Shown here piece by piece: positions 25,626-34,041 of a stretch of DNA of 45,350 nt (positions are counted from its first letter, which is position 1; the number at the start of each line of letters is the position of its first letter). The position numbers were made by a program, and so were the translations under genes. The DNA is from Oscillospiraceae bacterium (GTDB lineage Bacteria > Bacillota > Clostridia > Oscillospirales > Oscillospiraceae). The notes below the pieces were generated by a model. It made no database searches and had not been told where the DNA came from. It worked only from the letters and a program-made list of their open reading frames with translations. The stretch lies in the NCBI GenBank assembly GCA_018053145.1, contig JAGPMA010000013.1, forward strand, positions 1 through 45,350, in the 5' to 3' direction.

Positions 25626-26444
25626 TCATTCCGCAGCTGATACGACAATCACTGCCGCCTGCGAACCTCTTTCTCCCATGGTAGCTCTGTGCGACCAGTA
25701 TTTGTCGCTGTTGCAGGCGGTGCATTCGTCACTCACCGAAATATTCTCGTTTTTTATTCCAAGCTGAAGGAGCCGACGTCTATTGGCCTCCTTGAGGTCA
25801 ACCATGAATTTTCCGGTTTCTCCAACGGCAAAAAACGTGTCTCCGCAGTCCCCTCCCAAAAGCTTTTCAATCGCCTCGGGAACCTCCGCGTCTGTTTCGT
25901 AGCAGCACATTTCAATACCCGGGCCGATAGCCGCGTAAACATTTTCCGCATCAGCTCCAAGCTCAGTCATTTTTTTAATTGCAACACCAAGAATATCCGC
26001 AACCGTACTGCGCCAACCGCAATGAATCGCTCCGGCAACGCCAGAGTGCGGATCACAGAGCAGAACGGGAATGCAGTCCGCAGTGAAGCAAAACAGCGGT
26101 AAACCCTTTTCATTTGTCACAATGCCGTCCGCTTCATAAAGAAAGGGTTCAAAAAGCTCTCTTCTGTCCGCGTCCGTAACGATTCTGACCTCGTTTTTAT
26201 GCACCTGCTTTGTAAAACAGGGGTTTTGCTCCGGAAGCTCCAGCGCCTCTAAAACCCTGCGATAGTTCTCGCGCACATTCTCCTGGCTGTCGCCCCTGTT
26301 TTCCCCGAGGTTAAGACTGTCTAGGCATCCTGTGCTCGCTCCGCCCCATCTTGTTGTAAAGCAATGCGTAAACGGAATAGTGGGTGCCGTCATATAGACA
26401 AGCCCCTTATAGCTCATTTCCGCGAAAGGTTTAGAAAATTCCAA
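25626..26444 (-). CDS. pgeF: YfiH/PgeF multicopper-oxidase-fold protein (laccase domain, purine nucleoside phosphorylase activity)
   Basis: A 272-aa member of the YlmD/YfiH family (DUF152). Characterised homologues act on purine nucleosides, and in E. coli PgeF edits mis-incorporated peptidoglycan. The three metal-site residues are visible: QVH (about residue 80), FTADC (about 122) and AIHCGWRST (about 139). The first lies in FTKQVHKNEV. It is in line with secA, the solute-binding protein gene and cdd on the same strand. The precise activity here is inferred from family members only. Confidence 0.9.
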   Translation of the reverse strand: MEFSKPFAEMSYKGLVYMTAPTIPFTHCFTTRWGGASTGCLDSLNLGENRGDSQENVRENYRRVLEALELPEQNPCFTKQVHKNEVRIVTDADRRELFEPFLYEADGIVTNEKGLPLFCFTADCIPVLLCDPHSGVAGAIHCGWRSTVADILGVAIKKMTELGADAENVYAAIGPGIEMCCYETDAEVPEAIEKLLGGDCGDTFFAVGETGKFMVDLKEANRRRLLQLGIKNENISVSDECTACNSDKYWSHRATMGERGSQAAVIVVSAAE

Positions 26445-26495
26445 TGTTGTTGCTCCTTTAATTTTGCAAGCTGTCGATGCGCAAAGGTTTTGGGC

Positions 26496-29282
26496 TTACT
26501 CATTTCTGCCGCAGCACTCTTTGTACTTAAGGCGTCTTGAGCCATCCTCTTTCATCTTTCCGCAGGGGCAGGGATCATTTCGTCCGGGCTGTACGGCTTT
26601 TTTAATCGGCTGCTTTTTCAAGGTATCGTCACCGCCGACACTATTTATTGGTCCCTTAACAACGCTCTTTCTCTCAAGCGGCTGTTCTTTCTTCACCTGA
26701 ACGGTGAAAATGCGGCGGACAACTTCGGTACGGATACCGTTTATCATTTCTTCGAACATATCAAAGCCCTCAACCTTGTAAGCATCGATAGGCTTGCTGT
26801 TTCCGTAAGCGCGAAGACCGATTCCTCGGCGAAGCTCCTGCATTGCGTCAAGGTGCTCCATCCAGTATTCATCAACAACGCGAAGCATAATAACACGCTC
26901 AAGCTCACGCATTAGCGGCGTTCCATTCGGCATAAGCCCAAATTCATTCTCACGCCTATCGTAAACCGCTTCTGCTTTTTCAAGAAGCTCGTCCGTGAGC
27001 ATATGGGGGTTGAGCTTCTCAAGCTCTTTTTTTGTCGGCTTGAGCTCGCCCTTGTGCAGGAACAGCGCTTCAAAGGGAGCGACCGCGTCTTCGAACTGCG
27101 CAATGTCATCGAAATAATCGTGCCCCGACATGGCGGAGGAGACTGTATCTCTGATATAGTTTTCTATCATCGTGTGGATAAAGGGATTCACATCATCGCC
27201 GTCGAGCACTCTGCGGCGCTGTTCGTAAATGGTGTTGCGCTGTACGTTCATGACATCGTCATATTCCAAAACATTTTTACGGCTCTGGAAGTTACGGCTT
27301 TCAACTGTTTTCTGCGCCTGCTCGATAGCATTAGAGAGAATTTTATAGTCAAGCGGTGTGTCCTCGTCAACACCCATGCGCTCCATCATGCCCAAAACTC
27401 TTTCCGAACCAAAAAGCCGCATCAGATCATCTGTCATAGCAAGGTAGAAGCGGCTTTCACCGGGGTCACCCTGGCGTCCGGCACGTCCGCGCAGCTGATT
27501 GTCGATGCGGCGTGAATCGTGGCGCTCTGTTCCAATTATGAAAAGTCCGCCGGTTTCACGAACCTTGTCGGCTTCTCCAGCAATGGTCGCCTTGTGGAAT
27601 TCAAGCCTTTCGGTGAATAGTTTTCTGGCTTCAAGGATGATTTCGTCTGTCGTTTCAGCGAAACCCGTTACCTCTGCAATGGTTTCGTCGCTGCAGCCGT
27701 GCTTTTTAAGGTCGTGCTTGGCAAGGTATTCCGCGTTTCCTCCGAGCATAATATCGGTTCCGCGCCCTGCCATGTTGGTTGCAATGGTAACAGCGTTAAG
27801 CTTGCCGGCCTGCGCGATTATCTCCGCTTCCTTTTCATGGTTTTTTGCGTTAAGAACATTGTGCTGTATTCCCGTTCTTTTCAGCAGCGACGAAACAAGC
27901 TCACTCTTTTCAATCGAAACCGTACCGACGAGAACAGGCTGTCCCCTTTTGTTGCACTCAACGATTTGCTCAATGATGGCCTTATATTTACCGTTTTCAT
28001 TTTTAAAAACCGCATCAGAATTGTCTGTTCGAGCAAGCGGACGGTTGGTCGGAATCTCAATAATATCGAGATTATAGATGGAGATGAACTCCTCCTGCTC
28101 TGTTATCGCGGTACCGGTCATACCGGAGAGCTTCTTAAACAGTCTGAAGTAGTTTTGAAAGGTGATTGTTGCAAGGGTTTTGCTCTCGCTTGCAACCTCG
28201 ACGTGCTCTTTGGCTTCAATCGCCTGATGAAGTCCCTCGCTGTAGCGTCTGCCAAGCATGATGCGTCCTGTAAACTCGTCGACAATAAGAACCTCGCCAT
28301 CCTTGACTACATAGTCGATGTCGCGCTTCATGATACCGTGAGCCTTTATCGCCTGATTCAAATGGTGAGATAATGTGGAGTTTTCAAGCTCAGCCAGATT
28401 TTCGATGCCGAAGGCAACCTCTGCCTTTTTTACGCCGCGAGCTGTAAGTGTTGCGGATTTTGCCTTTTCGTCAACAACGTAATCGGCATCAAGGTCAACG
28501 TCCTCCTCGGCCTTTTCGTCAACACTGGTATAAACAATGGGTTTAAGACGCGAAACAAAGCCGTCGACCTGAATATAGAGATCGTTGCTCTTGTCACCCA
28601 TTCCCGAAATGATAAGCGGAGTTCTGGCTTCATCGATTAGGATGGAGTCAACCTCATCGACGATGGCAAAGTGATGCCCTCTTTGAACCATGTTGGCTTT
28701 GTAAAGTGCCATATTGTCACGCAGATAGTCAAAGCCCATCTCGTTATTCGTGCCATAAGTGATATCCGCAGCATAAGCGGCACGGCGCTCCTCATTGGAC
28801 AGCCCATGCACTATAAGTCCAACGGAAAGTCCGAGAAAACGATATACCTTTCCCATCCACTCGCTGTCGCGCTTTGCAAGATAATCGTTCACAGTTACGA
28901 TGTGAACGCCCTTGCCCTCAAGCGCATTAAGGTAAGCCGGAAGTGTGGCGACAAGCGTTTTTCCTTCGCCGGTCTTCATCTCGGAAATTCGTCCCTGATG
29001 GAGAACAATTCCGCCTATGAGCTGCACTCTGAACGGATACATCCCCAAAACTCGTTTTGAGGCCTCCCGAACAGTCGCAAAAGCTTCTGGCAAAATATCG
29101 TCCAAGGTTTCACCCTTGCCCAAGCGTTCTTTAAACTCATCCGTTTTGGTGCGGAGCTGCACATCGGACATTTCGCCGTATTTCTCGGCCAAAGCTTCAA
29201 TCCTGTCCGCAATCGGTTTTATCTTTTTCAGTTCCCTGCTGCTGTGGGTTCCGAATATTGTTGTTATTACACTCATTGGCAT
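26496..29282 (-). CDS. secA: Protein translocase ATPase SecA
   Basis: Drives preproteins through SecYEG. From the ATG at 29282 the product has 928 aa and starts [20 protein letters not shown]. Walker A is in [13 protein letters not shown], the DEAD-type box in [16 protein letters not shown], motif VI in [17 protein letters not shown]. The preprotein cross-linking and helical scaffold domains follow. The C-terminus has a SEC-C zinc motif, PCPCG to ECCG, but with 15 residues between the cysteine pairs instead of 8. I chose 29282 because AAGGA lies about 7 nt upstream; a farther ATG at 29318 lacks a ribosome-binding site. It is the only secA in the window. Confidence 0.97.
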   Translation of the reverse strand: MPMSVITTIFGTHSSRELKKIKPIADRIEALAEKYGEMSDVQLRTKTDEFKERLGKGETLDDILPEAFATVREASKRVLGMYPFRVQLIGGIVLHQGRISEMKTGEGKTLVATLPAYLNALEGKGVHIVTVNDYLAKRDSEWMGKVYRFLGLSVGLIVHGLSNEERRAAYAADITYGTNNEMGFDYLRDNMALYKANMVQRGHHFAIVDEVDSILIDEARTPLIISGMGDKSNDLYIQVDGFVSRLKPIVYTSVDEKAEEDVDLDADYVVDEKAKSATLTARGVKKAEVAFGIENLAELENSTLSHHLNQAIKAHGIMKRDIDYVVKDGEVLIVDEFTGRIMLGRRYSEGLHQAIEAKEHVEVASESKTLATITFQNYFRLFKKLSGMTGTAITEQEEFISIYNLDIIEIPTNRPLARTDNSDAVFKNENGKYKAIIEQIVECNKRGQPVLVGTVSIEKSELVSSLLKRTGIQHNVLNAKNHEKEAEIIAQAGKLNAVTIATNMAGRGTDIMLGGNAEYLAKHDLKKHGCSDETIAEVTGFAETTDEIILEARKLFTERLEFHKATIAGEADKVRETGGLFIIGTERHDSRRIDNQLRGRAGRQGDPGESRFYLAMTDDLMRLFGSERVLGMMERMGVDEDTPLDYKILSNAIEQAQKTVESRNFQSRKNVLEYDDVMNVQRNTIYEQRRRVLDGDDVNPFIHTMIENYIRDTVSSAMSGHDYFDDIAQFEDAVAPFEALFLHKGELKPTKKELEKLNPHMLTDELLEKAEAVYDRRENEFGLMPNGTPLMRELERVIMLRVVDEYWMEHLDAMQELRRGIGLRAYGNSKPIDAYKVEGFDMFEEMINGIRTEVVRRIFTVQVKKEQPLERKSVVKGPINSVGGDDTLKKQPIKKAVQPGRNDPCPCGKMKEDGSRRLKYKECCGRNE

Positions 29283-29330
29283 AATGCCTTCCTTTGTTGC
29301 TTTTTCGGTTGTTTCCATACCTAACTACGT

Positions 29331-29339
29331 ATTGTAACA
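29331..29339 (-). promoter_or_regulatory. Extended -10 promoter candidate for secA
   Basis: Minus strand TGTTACAAT is an extended -10 about 50 nt upstream of the preferred start. The region 17 nt further up is T-rich and gives no clear -35 match. Confidence 0.4.
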
Positions 29340-29578
29340 CACAATTATGAATAAAAAAAGAGAATAATCACTGCTGTTTTAGTGTTTTGCGTTTTAATAT
29401 CTGTTATTTTAAATGATTAATTCTGAAGGATCGCTATTTCAATTATAAAATGAGGCGCGTTCCCTACCCTCTCGGCCAATACTTAACACTCGATATTCTC
29501 CTGAAATGTGATGGTTCCAAATAGTCATTGTCCCCTTATGGCCAGGCTTTTCGGCGTTATATTGGTACAGTATTACTC

Positions 29579-29607
29579 TTGACTGCATTTTAATTCTGGC
29601 GTATCAT
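29579..29607 (+). promoter_or_regulatory. Sigma-A promoter of iorAB
   Basis: TTGACT (29579-29584), 17-nt spacer, TATCAT (29602-29607), about 60 nt before the iorA start. The remaining secA-iorA intergenic region (29340-29578) contains no gene or repeat I can recognise. Confidence 0.7.
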
Positions 29608-29668
29608 AGTTTTTAGCTTTATCTCACATTAAATCAAGAAAGACACATCTGCGAAAGGATGACTTTAT

Positions 29669-31408
29669 ATGAAAACGCTGCTCTTGGGCAACGAAGCTGT
29701 CGCCCGCGGACTTTATGAGGCCGGTTGCCGCTTCGTTTCCGCATATCCCGGCACTCCCTCCACAGAGATTGCCGAAACCGTTGCAAAATACGATGAGATT
29801 TACGCCGAATGGGCACCCAACGAAAAAGTCGCCGCCGAGGCCGCCATAGGCGCCTCAATCGGAGGCGCAAGATCTTTTTGCGCAATGAAACACGTCGGCT
29901 TAAATGTCGCGGCAGACCCCTTGTTCACTGTTTCGTACACAGGAGTTAACGGTGGAATGGTGCTGGCTGTGGCCGATGACCAGGGTATGCATTCTTCTCA
30001 GAACGAGCAGGATTCTCGCCACTACGCAATCGCCGCCAAGCTTCCCATGCTCGAGCCCTCCGACAGTGCCGAGTGCCTTGAATATGTTAAGCTCGCCTTC
30101 GATCTTTCCGAGCAGTACGATGCTCCGGTGATGCTTCGCACCTGCACGAGAGTCGCTCACTCACAGAGCATCGTTGAGCTTTCTGACCGTGTTGAGCACG
30201 ATCTGAAGCCTTATGCAAAAACCCCCGCAAAATACGTCATGATGCCGGGTAACGCGAAAAACCGCCACCCAATTGTTGAAGAACGTACCAAAAAGATCAT
30301 TGATTTTGCGGAAACGAGCGGCATTAACAGAATCGAAATGGGCGACACCTCCGTTGGTTATGTAACTGGCGGTATATGCTATCAGTATTTACGCGAGTGC
30401 TTCCCTAATGCCAGCGTTCTTAAGCTTGGAATGGTCAATCCCCTCCCACTTAACCTTATCCGCGAATTTTCTTCAAAGGTTGATAAACTCATCGTTATCG
30501 AGGAGCTTGATCCGATAATTGAAACACATCTCCGCTCGAACGGTATCCGTGTTGACGGTGGCAAGGAGCTGTTTGGTCTCTGCGGCGAGCTAAGCCAGAG
30601 CAAAATCCTTAAAGCGCTGGGCATGAGCACCGCACCCTTCATCGATTTCGGCGAAACCGTGCCTCCGCGACCTCCAACGCTTTGCCCGGGCTGTCCTCAC
30701 AGAGGATTGTTTTACACCCTTAACAAAATGGGTTTAATGGTTTCCGGCGATATTGGCTGCTACACGCTTGGTTCACTGCCACCGCTCGCAGCTGTTGACA
30801 CAACCATCTGCATGGGCGCATCAATCTCCGGTCTGCATGGCTTCAATACAGTTCGCGGAGCTGAAAGCGCAAAAAAGTCCGTTGCCGTTATCGGTGACAG
30901 CACCTTTATGCACAGCGGAATCACCGGCCTAATTGACATAGTTTATAACAAGGGAATCAGCACCGTTTTGATTCTTGACAACTCCATAACCGGCATGACC
31001 GGACATCAAGAAAATCCGACGACAGGAAAAACCCTTAAGGGTGAACCTGCCCCAGCAGTTTCAATCGAGTTGCTTTGTCAGGCCGTCGGAGTAAAGCGCG
31101 TTCACGTAGTTGACCCCTATGCGTTAAAAGAGCTTAAAACGCTGCTTGCGCAGGAACTTGAAGTTGAAGAGCCTTCAGTTATAATAGCAAGGCGTCCCTG
31201 CATACTGCTCCCTGAAGTGAAGGCCTCACCTGCACTTTACGTTGAAGTCGAAAAGTGCAAGGGTTGCCGCCAATGCATGACCATAGGCTGTCCTTCAATA
31301 AGCTTTGCGGACAAGAAGGCATCCATCGACCCCACTTTATGCGTCGGCTGTGAGCTTTGCACCCAGATGTGCAAGTTTGAAGCCATTCTCAAAAAGGAGG
31401 TAAGATAA
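29669..31408 (+). CDS. iorA: Indolepyruvate ferredoxin oxidoreductase, alpha subunit
   Basis: With IorB, oxidatively decarboxylates aryl-2-oxoacids such as indolepyruvate to acyl-CoA, reducing ferredoxin, in anaerobic amino-acid fermentation. The 579-aa protein has the pyruvate-ferredoxin-type pyrimidine-binding domain (GNEAVARGLYEAGCRFVSAY), the TPP-binding domain with GDSTFMHSGITG (about 410) and DNSITGMTGHQ, and a C-terminal ferredoxin domain. That domain has eight cysteines: C530, C533, C536, C541, C558, C561, C564 and C568, for two 4Fe-4S clusters. In the second set the usual CP is CK. An AAAGGATG ribosome-binding site precedes the ATG. iorB follows after one base. Confidence 0.97.
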   Translation: MKTLLLGNEAVARGLYEAGCRFVSAYPGTPSTEIAETVAKYDEIYAEWAPNEKVAAEAAIGASIGGARSFCAMKHVGLNVAADPLFTVSYTGVNGGMVLAVADDQGMHSSQNEQDSRHYAIAAKLPMLEPSDSAECLEYVKLAFDLSEQYDAPVMLRTCTRVAHSQSIVELSDRVEHDLKPYAKTPAKYVMMPGNAKNRHPIVEERTKKIIDFAETSGINRIEMGDTSVGYVTGGICYQYLRECFPNASVLKLGMVNPLPLNLIREFSSKVDKLIVIEELDPIIETHLRSNGIRVDGGKELFGLCGELSQSKILKALGMSTAPFIDFGETVPPRPPTLCPGCPHRGLFYTLNKMGLMVSGDIGCYTLGSLPPLAAVDTTICMGASISGLHGFNTVRGAESAKKSVAVIGDSTFMHSGITGLIDIVYNKGISTVLILDNSITGMTGHQENPTTGKTLKGEPAPAVSIELLCQAVGVKRVHVVDPYALKELKTLLAQELEVEEPSVIIARRPCILLPEVKASPALYVEVEKCKGCRQCMTIGCPSISFADKKASIDPTLCVGCELCTQMCKFEAILKKEVR

Positions 31409-31409
31409 G

Positions 31410-32000
31410 ATGAGCGAAACAAAAGGAATCATGATTGTCGGTGTCGGCGGGCAAGGTACTCTGCTTGCCTCCAGAATTCTCGGAAGTGTTCTCATGGGTC
31501 AGGGCTATGACGTTAAAATGTCAGAGGTTCACGGAATGAGTCAGCGCGGCGGAAGCGTCGTAACCTATGTAAAATTCGGCGAAAAGGTATATTCTCCGCT
31601 CGTTGATTTAGGCGAGGCGGACTATATCATCGCATTTGAGCGTCTTGAGGGCGCGCGCTGGGTCTCCTACCTCAAAGAGGGCGGCACTCTCATGATTAAT
31701 GACCGCAGAATCAGTCCGATGCCTGTCATCACAGGCGCTATGGAGTATCCGACCGAAATTGTTGATAAGCTCCGCGGCAAGGGCGCAAAAATAATTGCGT
31801 GCGACGCTCTTTCAATGGCAAATGAGGCAGGAAATGCAAAATCTGTCAACGTGGTAATGATTGGTATACTCTCTGCGCTCACCGAGTTTTCCGAGGAGAT
31901 CTGGCAGGCATCGCTCGCAGAGTGCGTAAAGCCGAAATTTCTTGAGCTTAACAAAAAAGCTTTCATGCTTGGACGCGAATACGCACAAAAATGCCTCTAA
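31410..32000 (+). CDS. iorB: Indolepyruvate ferredoxin oxidoreductase, beta subunit
   Basis: The small, gamma-domain-type subunit of the complex. The 196-aa product begins with GIMIVGVGGQGTLLASRILG and SEVHGMSQRGGSVVTYVKFG, both diagnostic for the pyruvate/ketoisovalerate oxidoreductase catalytic domain. It starts one base after the iorA stop codon, with AAAAAGGAGG inside the end of iorA as ribosome-binding site. Confidence 0.97.
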   Translation: MSETKGIMIVGVGGQGTLLASRILGSVLMGQGYDVKMSEVHGMSQRGGSVVTYVKFGEKVYSPLVDLGEADYIIAFERLEGARWVSYLKEGGTLMINDRRISPMPVITGAMEYPTEIVDKLRGKGAKIIACDALSMANEAGNAKSVNVVMIGILSALTEFSEEIWQASLAECVKPKFLELNKKAFMLGREYAQKCL

Positions 32001-32032
32001 CGTCTTTTGTGCTGAGTAAACAAAATAGATTT

Positions 32033-32060
32033 ACGACGCCGCTTAAAAAAGCGGCGTCGT
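32033..32060. other. Strong hairpin after iorB
   Basis: A 12-bp perfect inverted repeat (32033-32044 and 32049-32060) with an AAAA loop lies between iorB and the Smr gene. There is no U-run on the plus strand, so it is at best a weak terminator; it may stabilise the iorAB mRNA 3' end while allowing read-through. Confidence 0.6.
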
Positions 32061-32100
32061 CCCATCGAAATATATCGCACAAACGAGAAAAGGAGATTCT

Positions 32101-32448
32101 ATGCCCGGGAAGCTGAGAGAAGTCAATATAAAAGAAGATATGCCGACTGCATCAGACGCCATAAAGCGCGTCACCTTCAACCTGCGCAACGCAAAGAGCT
32201 TAGGCTTCACGGCAATAAAAATTATACACGGCTACGGCTCAAGCGGAAAAGGCGGCAAAATACGCACAGAAACCCGCCGTTATCTTCAGCATCAGAAGGA
32301 CACTCGACAGATTAAAGACTTCATTATGGGCGAAAGCTTCTCAATATTTGACGAACCGACCAGAGCAGCATTTATTGCCTGCGACGATCTTAGACGCGAC
32401 AGCGATTTGGATCGCAGCAACAACGGAATAACGATAGTTATTCTTTAG
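32101..32448 (+). CDS. Stand-alone Smr domain protein
   Basis: A 115-aa protein consisting of little more than an Smr (small MutS-related) domain. The hallmark HGYGSSGKGGKIR (about residues 44-56) matches the HGxGxGxLR nuclease/nucleic-acid-binding motif. Smr domains occur at the C-terminus of MutS2, as DNA nickases, and as ribosome-collision RNA endonucleases. This copy lacks the MutS and ATPase parts, and its role is open. AAAGGAG precedes the ATG. It lies between iorB and a tRNA operon. Confidence 0.85.
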   Translation: MPGKLREVNIKEDMPTASDAIKRVTFNLRNAKSLGFTAIKIIHGYGSSGKGGKIRTETRRYLQHQKDTRQIKDFIMGESFSIFDEPTRAAFIACDDLRRDSDLDRSNNGITIVIL

Positions 32449-32492
32449 CCGAAGCTTTTAAAGTTGTGCAGCATAAACTATCAACAAAAATA

Positions 32493-32521
32493 TTGACATT
32501 CATATGTATAAATGTTATTAT
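32493..32521 (+). promoter_or_regulatory. Sigma-A promoter of the tRNA cluster
   Basis: TTGACA (32493-32498), 17-nt spacer and TATTAT (32516-32521), ending 19 nt before the first tRNA base. This is a near-consensus promoter, as expected for stable RNA. Confidence 0.85.
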
Positions 32522-32540
32522 TCTAAAGCTGAACTCAAAT

Positions 32541-32614
32541 GCGGGCGTAGTTCAATGGTAGAACACCAGCCTTCCAAGCTGGATACGTGGGTTCGATTCC
32601 CATCGCCCGCTCCA
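32541..32614 (+). tRNA. tRNA-Gly (TCC)
   Basis: Cloverleaf with 7-bp acceptor GCGGGCG/CGCCCGC, anticodon loop CTTCCAA (anticodon TCC), GGTTCGATTCC T arm and encoded CCA. First gene of the five-tRNA cluster. Confidence 0.97.
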
Positions 32615-32828
32615 ACGTCCAAGCAAACTGCGTATTGTTAGCTTCCGTGCAAGCACGAAAGCTCATTCACTCCGTTATTTCTCCTCTTCGCGTCAAAAGC
32701 CAAGCTTTCGCCGCGAGGATAACGAGAGACTAATAATGCGGTTTAGTTTGGCGAAAAGCGGCTGCCAACCATGCTCAGGAGCCTCGCTTGCGAGGATTCG
32801 TGCAAAGGCAGGCAGTGAGCGACGATAT
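32615..32828 (+). other. Structured spacer between tRNA-Gly and tRNA-Arg
   Basis: This 214-nt spacer is far longer than the others in the cluster. It contains a branched imperfect palindrome: an outer stem of 32624-32641 with 32730-32750, a hairpin at 32641-32662 (GCTTCCGTGC/GCACGAAAGC), and a second stem joining about 32671-32692 (CTCCGTTAT to TTCGCG) with CGCGAGGATAACGAG (32712-32726). A further hairpin, CCTCGC/GCGAGG (about 32782-32795), is enclosed by CTGCC/GGCAG. No open reading frame with a ribosome-binding site is visible. Confidence 0.5.
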
Positions 32829-32905
32829 GCGCCAGTAGCTCAGGTGGATAGAGCAACTGCCTTCTAAGCAGTAGGTCAGGGGTTCGAGTCCCTTCTGGCG
32901 TACCA
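32829..32905 (+). tRNA. tRNA-Arg (TCT)
   Basis: Acceptor GCGCCAG with CTGGCGT (terminal G-T wobble), anticodon loop CTTCTAA (anticodon TCT), T arm GGTTCGAGTCC, discriminator A and encoded CCA. Confidence 0.97.
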
Positions 32906-32954
32906 GTTTTTCTTCACAGCAGGGTGCCGGTAATGGTTTTTGGTGCAATTATAT

Positions 32955-33032
32955 GGTGGGTATAGCTCAGTTGGTTAGAGCACCGGATTGTGGTTCCGGG
33001 GGTCGAGGGTTCGAATCCCTTTACCCACCCCA
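32955..33032 (+). tRNA. tRNA-His (GTG)
   Basis: The extra 5' G (G-1) opposite C73, typical of tRNA-His, is encoded. Acceptor GTGGGTA/TACCCAC, anticodon loop TTGTGGT (anticodon GTG), T arm GGTTCGAATCC and encoded CCA. Confidence 0.97.
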
Positions 33033-33067
33033 TAAAATCATTTCCATAGTTTTGCTTGAATCTGCGA

Positions 33068-33141
33068 TGGGATATAGTGTAATGGTAACACACTAGACTT
33101 TGACTCTGGTATTGTAGGTTCGAGCCCTGCTATCCCAGCCA
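33068..33141 (+). tRNA. tRNA-Gln (TTG)
   Basis: Acceptor TGGGATA/TATCCCA, anticodon loop CTTTGAC (anticodon TTG), T arm GGTTCGAGCCC, discriminator G and encoded CCA. Confidence 0.97.
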
Positions 33142-33158
33142 TTTTTATTTTTGATTAT

Positions 33159-33234
33159 GATTCAGTAGCTCAGTCGGCAGAGCATTTGCCTTTTAAGCAA
33201 AGGGTCCGGGGTTCGAATCCCCGCTGAGTCACCA
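33159..33234 (+). tRNA. tRNA-Lys (TTT)
   Basis: Acceptor GATTCAG/CTGAGTC with one T-G pair, anticodon loop CTTTTAA (anticodon TTT), T arm GGTTCGAATCC and encoded CCA. Last tRNA of the cluster. Confidence 0.97.
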
Positions 33235-33240
33235 GCGCAA

Positions 33241-33274
33241 GCCTTGAAAACGCTAGGTTTTCAAGGCTTTTTTT
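33241..33274 (+). terminator. Terminator of the tRNA operon
   Basis: An 11-bp stem (33241-33251 and 33257-33267) with a 5-nt loop is followed by seven T residues. It closes the tRNA cluster and separates it from the riboswitch region. Confidence 0.95.
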
Positions 33275-33375
33275 AAGTTTATTACGCTTTTTAAGCTATC
33301 ACAAAGCATAAATAAAATATTTCCTTGCTAATAATCACTCGTTATATTACAATGTTTCTTAACAAATTAATAATA

Positions 33376-33545
33376 GGTGCATGGGTGCAGCTCTATACTG
33401 GAGCCGCCTAAGAGGGAAGCGGGGTGAAAATCCCCCACGAGCCCGTCGCTGTGCAGGAGGAGTCCTCTAACATAACCACTGAGCTTATGCTTGGGAAGGA
33501 GTGAGCGGATGATGATTCCAAGTCAGAAGACCTGCCCAAGCATCC
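33376..33545 (+). promoter_or_regulatory. Cobalamin (B12) riboswitch
   Basis: The conserved pieces appear in order: GGTGC at the start, GCCGCCTAAGAGGGAA, GGGGTGAAAATCCCC, ACGAGCCCGTCGCTGT, and the B12 box GTCAGAAGACCTGCC (33522-33536). The flanks GGTGCATGGG and CCCAAGCATCC can pair as P1. The expression platform (33546-33642) contains ATCCGTA (33542-33548), complementary to TACGGAT (33611-33617) followed by T residues, and then the ribosome-binding site of the next gene. Binding of a cobalamin is expected to switch off the two downstream genes. Confidence 0.93.
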
Positions 33546-33642
33546 GTATAAAAAGCCGCGAGCCCCGGCACTTGTACAGTTCTCTTTCTGGGATAACTGC
33601 GCCTTCTTTGTACGGATTTTGCCGAACAGAGGAGGATTTTTC

Positions 33643-34041
33643 ATGTCAAAGAACAAAAAAGCAGGTATTATAGCTCTATTCATCCTTGTAATACTGGTTG
33701 CTGGGTGCTACACTGCGTACCGATATCTAACGCCCAAAGCCATGTCGGGCGACAAGACCATAACGGTTTTCATCGACCACAAAATTGGCGAGGATAAAAC
33801 GCTCACCATCAGCACCGACGCTGACTATCTTCGCGGTGCGCTGGAGCAAGAAAAACTCATTATAGGAACCGACAGCGACTACGGTCTCTTTATTACTGTT
33901 ATGGATGGTGAGACCGCAGACGAGAGCAAGCAGCAGTGGTGGGGCTACACAAAGTCCGGTGAGTATGTTGAAACAGGCGTGGATCAAACAGTGATTGAGG
34001 ACGGCGACAGCTTTGAATTCACGCTCAATGAAGGCTATTAA
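33643..34041 (+). CDS. DUF4430-domain lipoprotein/membrane-anchored protein (transcobalamin-like C-terminal fold)
   Basis: A 132-aa exported protein. The N-terminal hydrophobic segment GIIALFILVILVAGC fits a signal with lipobox VAGC (Cys about residue 22). The rest is a DUF4430 domain (about 38-130), with the typical KTITVFIDHKIGEDKTLTI opening, the DYLRGALEQEKLI helix, WWGYTKSGEYVETGVDQTVI and the DGDSFEFTLNEGY end. DUF4430 resembles the beta domain of intrinsic factor/transcobalamin. AGAGGAGG supports the ATG at 33643. Control by a B12 riboswitch and overlap with an ECF S component suggest capture of a corrinoid for uptake; this is inference. Confidence 0.88.
   Translation: MSKNKKAGIIALFILVILVAGCYTAYRYLTPKAMSGDKTITVFIDHKIGEDKTLTISTDADYLRGALEQEKLIIGTDSDYGLFITVMDGETADESKQQWWGYTKSGEYVETGVDQTVIEDGDSFEFTLNEGY

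Noticed and set aside
32541-33274. A phage or island attachment site at the tRNA cluster
   Set aside because: No integrase, duplicated tRNA 3' end or phage gene is visible. The spacer between Gly and Arg is more likely a structured element.
33546-33642. A definite transcription terminator in the B12 riboswitch expression platform
   Set aside because: ATCCGTA and TACGGAT followed by a short T stretch could form one, but the loop is long and the stem short; occlusion of the ribosome-binding site is equally possible, so no separate feature is given.
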